From assembly GCA_937959375.1 (NCBI GenBank), contig CALGLS010000461.1:1-9531 (forward strand): 9,531 nucleotides of DNA. The letters are read 5' to 3'. Source of the stretch: an uncultured Saprospiraceae bacterium (GTDB lineage: Bacteria; Bacteroidota; Bacteroidia; Chitinophagales; Saprospiraceae). Each line of letters begins with the position of its first letter. Position 1 is the first letter of the stretch. The notes beneath the pieces are model-generated. The model saw only the letters and a list, made by a program, of their open reading frames with translations. It had not been told where the DNA came from and did not search any database. A program made the translations under genes and the position numbers. Of the stretch, positions 7,564 to 9,531 are shown in pieces.

Positions 7564-7788
7564 ATGGCACGTACAGCCGAATCTTACAACGATCATACTA
7601 TTGTCCTTGTCGAAGAAGAAAACCATCTTGCAAAGCTACAAATCGACAACCACCTAGTGGTTTATTCTGTTTTAAAAAACGGTCATTACCATTCTGATTA
7701 TATACCATATCAAGACTTTGAAAACCTTATTGATTTAGCAAAATACATTATCGATCATTTACCCAATGTTGCTTTTGATGCTAACTAG
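7564..7788 (+). CDS. Small hypothetical protein upstream of tyrosinase
   Basis: A 74-aa protein I do not recognise. It has no signal peptide or membrane segment and is probably cytoplasmic. It looks compact and folded: predicted strands at about 12-17 (TIVLVE), 22-28 (LAKLQID) and 30-37 (LVVYSVLK), a polar turn with HYH at 41-43 and YIPY at 46-49, and a C-terminal helix at about 51-67 (FENLIDLAKYIIDHLPN). The start follows an A-rich leader with no Shine-Dalgarno. It ends 47 bases before the tyrosinase gene on the same strand with no terminator between, so the two are probably cotranscribed. Streptomyces tyrosinase is preceded by melC1, a small copper-loading and export partner, but this protein lacks the signal peptide of MelC1 and I see no similarity to it. 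It could be a functional analogue, a regulator, or unrelated. Confidence 0.7.
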   Translation: MARTAESYNDHTIVLVEEENHLAKLQIDNHLVVYSVLKNGHYHSDYIPYQDFENLIDLAKYIIDHLPNVAFDAN

Positions 7789-7835
7789 TTTGACGATCTC
7801 CTGATTTCAATATCAAAACTTAAACAAGATTAAAA

Positions 7836-9531
7836 ATGGCGATTAGAAAAAATGCCTCTCAACTCACTCAACAAGAAATTGAGACTTTTGTATCTGCACT
7901 AAAAGAACTGAAGCGAAGAGGACGTTACGATCTATATGTCTTACAACACGCGCGTGCTGTCATGTCTAATATTCATCGTTGTGCTGCTTTTTTGCCGTGG
8001 CATCGACAACTGCTATTGGAATTGGAACAAGAGCTGCAAGAAATATCTGGTGATCCAAATCTAGCTATACCTTACTGGCACTGGGGTGAAAATGCAGCGT
8101 TGACCAATCCCGAAGACTATCGAATGTGGGCGGATGACTTTTTAGGACCTGGAGGTAGATCCTTCGATGGGCACGTCGTTATGTCGGGCCCTTTTCGTGC
8201 TGGCGAATGGGACACTGTTGATATGAACGGCAACCCAGGAGGACCATTGATTCGATCACTTGGAGATAGTCCGATCGCTGAGTCATTACCAACTCACGAA
8301 GAAATCGAAGCGATGCTAAGGGTGACTCCTTTCGATGCAGCACCCTATGATCGTAATGTAACCAGTGGTTTCCGAAATCTGCTAGAAGGTTGGTATGGAG
8401 GAGATGGGGAACCCATGTTTCACAATCGAGGACACGTCTGGGTGGGTGGTTCTATGGTACCAATGACTTCTCCCAATGATCCCGTTTTCTTTTTGCATCA
8501 CTGTTTTGTAGATAAGTTGTGGTGGGATTGGCAACAGCGACATGGTCATATGGGAATGGAAGAATATTTACCAATCAATGATGGTCGTCCAAGTCAAAAT
8601 TTACACGATCAAATGGAAGCGGGAATGACAGGCAATCGTACTCCTGCAGAAATGCTTGACATTGAAGCACTCGGCTATTCCTATGACGCACCAGAACCAG
8701 TTCTTGTTACTGATATTCAATTTGTAACTGATGCACCTACTGGAGAACTTCCAGGTCATGAGGGGCATGGCGAACATGGTGATCACAGCGGTGGGCATGG
8801 AGGTGATGGAAGTGGTAATACAGGAAACGAAACAGGCGAGCATGGTGGACCTGGAACCGGCAATACAGGAAATGAGACAGGTGAGCACGGCAGTCATGGA
8901 GGGCCTGGTACCGATAATGCAGGAAACGAAACAGGCGAACATAGCGGGCATGGTGATCATGGAACTGGTAATACAGGAAACGAAACAGGAGGCGGGCACA
9001 GCGGTCACACAACTGGAAGTACAGGAGGCACATCAACAAATACTTCCTCTCCAAGAGGGAAGGGATGTATGGTTATGCTTACTTTCTTGTTATTTATTCT
9101 TTTTTCTTTTGCTTGCAAAACGGGAATAAAAGGGTCTAAAGCGACTAGCTATGAGATGTATCCTAACAAAGAAATTGGAACAAGTGCTTATTGGTATTTT
9201 GATATTGCTCCGGGGCAAAATGATGTATATAAAATCATGACGACCCATGAAGATATTTACTTCGAAGTACCAAGTGGTTCGACTTCTTTTTCATTAGCTG
9301 ACGCTCAATTGTCAACTGCAAAAGTAAAAGTAATCACAAAAAAGAATGCGTGTTTTCTTGGCGAAAAAGGAAAAATTTCAGGCCAACTAAAAAACGAAAA
9401 ATTAGAACTTGATCTAGACTTTGAATCGATCACTGCCAAAAGTAATGCGCAAGGTGAAATGATTATTAAAGATAAACATGAGAAGGAGCGACACCTGGTG
9501 AAGGTTAAGGGAGTGGTGGAGCGGTTGAGGT
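7836..9531 (+). CDS. Tyrosinase (type 3 copper) fused to His-rich linker, membrane segment and unknown domain (3' partial)
   Basis: The first ~285 residues are a tyrosinase, which oxidises phenols and catechols to o-quinones at a dicopper site. The frame is open to the window end (565 codons). The start MAIRKN..LT..E...FV.AL.ELKR.GRYD closely follows Streptomyces MelC2, supporting the ATG at 7836. Copper A ligands are H38, H47 and H56 (in FLPWHR); copper B ligands are H196, H200 and H222 (in NDPVFFLHHCFVDKLW). N197, just after the first copper B His, and E184 in LLEGW match the water-holding Asn/Glu pair linked to monophenolase activity. The H38-H47 loop is shorter than in Streptomyces (9 against 16), and PYWDW is PYWHW. 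Residues 308-391 are a Gly/His-rich repeat linker with 13 His; 412-427 is a hydrophobic segment ending SFAC; 428-565 is an unrecognised Lys-rich, strand-rich domain. There is no N-terminal signal peptide. Enzyme assignment is firm; location and the C-terminal role are open. Confidence 0.93.
   Translation, partial: MAIRKNASQLTQQEIETFVSALKELKRRGRYDLYVLQHARAVMSNIHRCAAFLPWHRQLLLELEQELQEISGDPNLAIPYWHWGENAALTNPEDYRMWADDFLGPGGRSFDGHVVMSGPFRAGEWDTVDMNGNPGGPLIRSLGDSPIAESLPTHEEIEAMLRVTPFDAAPYDRNVTSGFRNLLEGWYGGDGEPMFHNRGHVWVGGSMVPMTSPNDPVFFLHHCFVDKLWWDWQQRHGHMGMEEYLPINDGRPSQNLHDQMEAGMTGNRTPAEMLDIEALGYSYDAPEPVLVTDIQFVTDAPTGELPGHEGHGEHGDHSGGHGGDGSGNTGNETGEHGGPGTGNTGNETGEHGSHGGPGTDNAGNETGEHSGHGDHGTGNTGNETGGGHSGHTTGSTGGTSTNTSSPRGKGCMVMLTFLLFILFSFACKTGIKGSKATSYEMYPNKEIGTSAYWYFDIAPGQNDVYKIMTTHEDIYFEVPSGSTSFSLADAQLSTAKVKVITKKNACFLGEKGKISGQLKNEKLELDLDFESITAKSNAQGEMIIKDKHEKERHLVKVKGVVERLR
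8808..8990 (+). repeat. Four-copy Gly/Asn/Thr tandem repeat in the tyrosinase linker
   Basis: Four copies of a 10-residue core, G[ST][GD]N[TA]GNETG, begin at residues 325, 340, 358 and 376 (spacing 15, 18, 18), separated by His/Gly spacers such as EHGSHGGP. At DNA level a 20-base core starts at 8817, 8862, 8916 and 8970; the first and last copies are identical, the third differs at one base and the second at two. The high DNA identity suggests recent duplication and likely length variation between strains. Confidence 0.9.

Noticed and set aside
8808..8990. CRISPR-like repeat array
   Set aside because: The repeats are in frame, 45-54 bases apart, and encode a Gly-rich linker with related, not unique, spacers.
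8731..9129. Long alternative-frame readings across the tyrosinase linker, on both strands
   Set aside because: They are by-products of the low-complexity Gly/His repeat DNA; the frame from 7836 carries the enzyme motifs and runs through without a stop.

Overview
The window reads as Bacteroidota chromosome, most like the Saprospiria/Lewinella-type or Flavobacteriia-type gliding lineages. The evidence is a giant SprB-repeat adhesin with a type B type IX secretion (T9SS) C-terminal signal, a PorP/SprF partner gene directly behind it, AT-rich DNA, no Shine-Dalgarno sequences at the starts, and a TAnnTTTG-type promoter candidate. All genes lie on the + strand. The window begins inside one gene and ends inside another.

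Bases 1-6292 form a secretion module. The 3' part of a large surface protein (1618 residues visible) has this order: end of a P-domain, Ig/PKD-like, second P-domain, Ig-like, FN3-like, 13 SprB repeats, PKD-like, type B sorting domain. It is followed by a 363-aa PorP/SprF outer-membrane protein and a strong intrinsic terminator. The expected role is export of the adhesin through the T9SS, with the PorP/SprF protein as its dedicated partner. The whole visible passenger (1520 residues) has no lysine and one arginine, while its 98-residue sorting domain carries 11 basic residues.

Bases 6293-7380 hold a non-coding stretch with several short inverted repeats, then a small secreted, extremely lysine-rich protein with two LTxxQ-like motifs (Spy/CpxP-like), ended by a second terminator.

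Bases 7381-9531 hold a candidate promoter with an inverted repeat across its -7 element, an unrecognised 74-aa gene, and, 47 bases later, a tyrosinase gene that runs off the window end. The N-terminal ~285 residues are a clear MelC2-like type 3 copper tyrosinase with all six copper histidines. It continues in frame into a Gly/His-rich tandem-repeat linker, one hydrophobic segment that resembles a lipoprotein signal, and an unrecognised C-terminal domain. This fused tyrosinase and its small upstream neighbour are the most likely place in the window for something undescribed.
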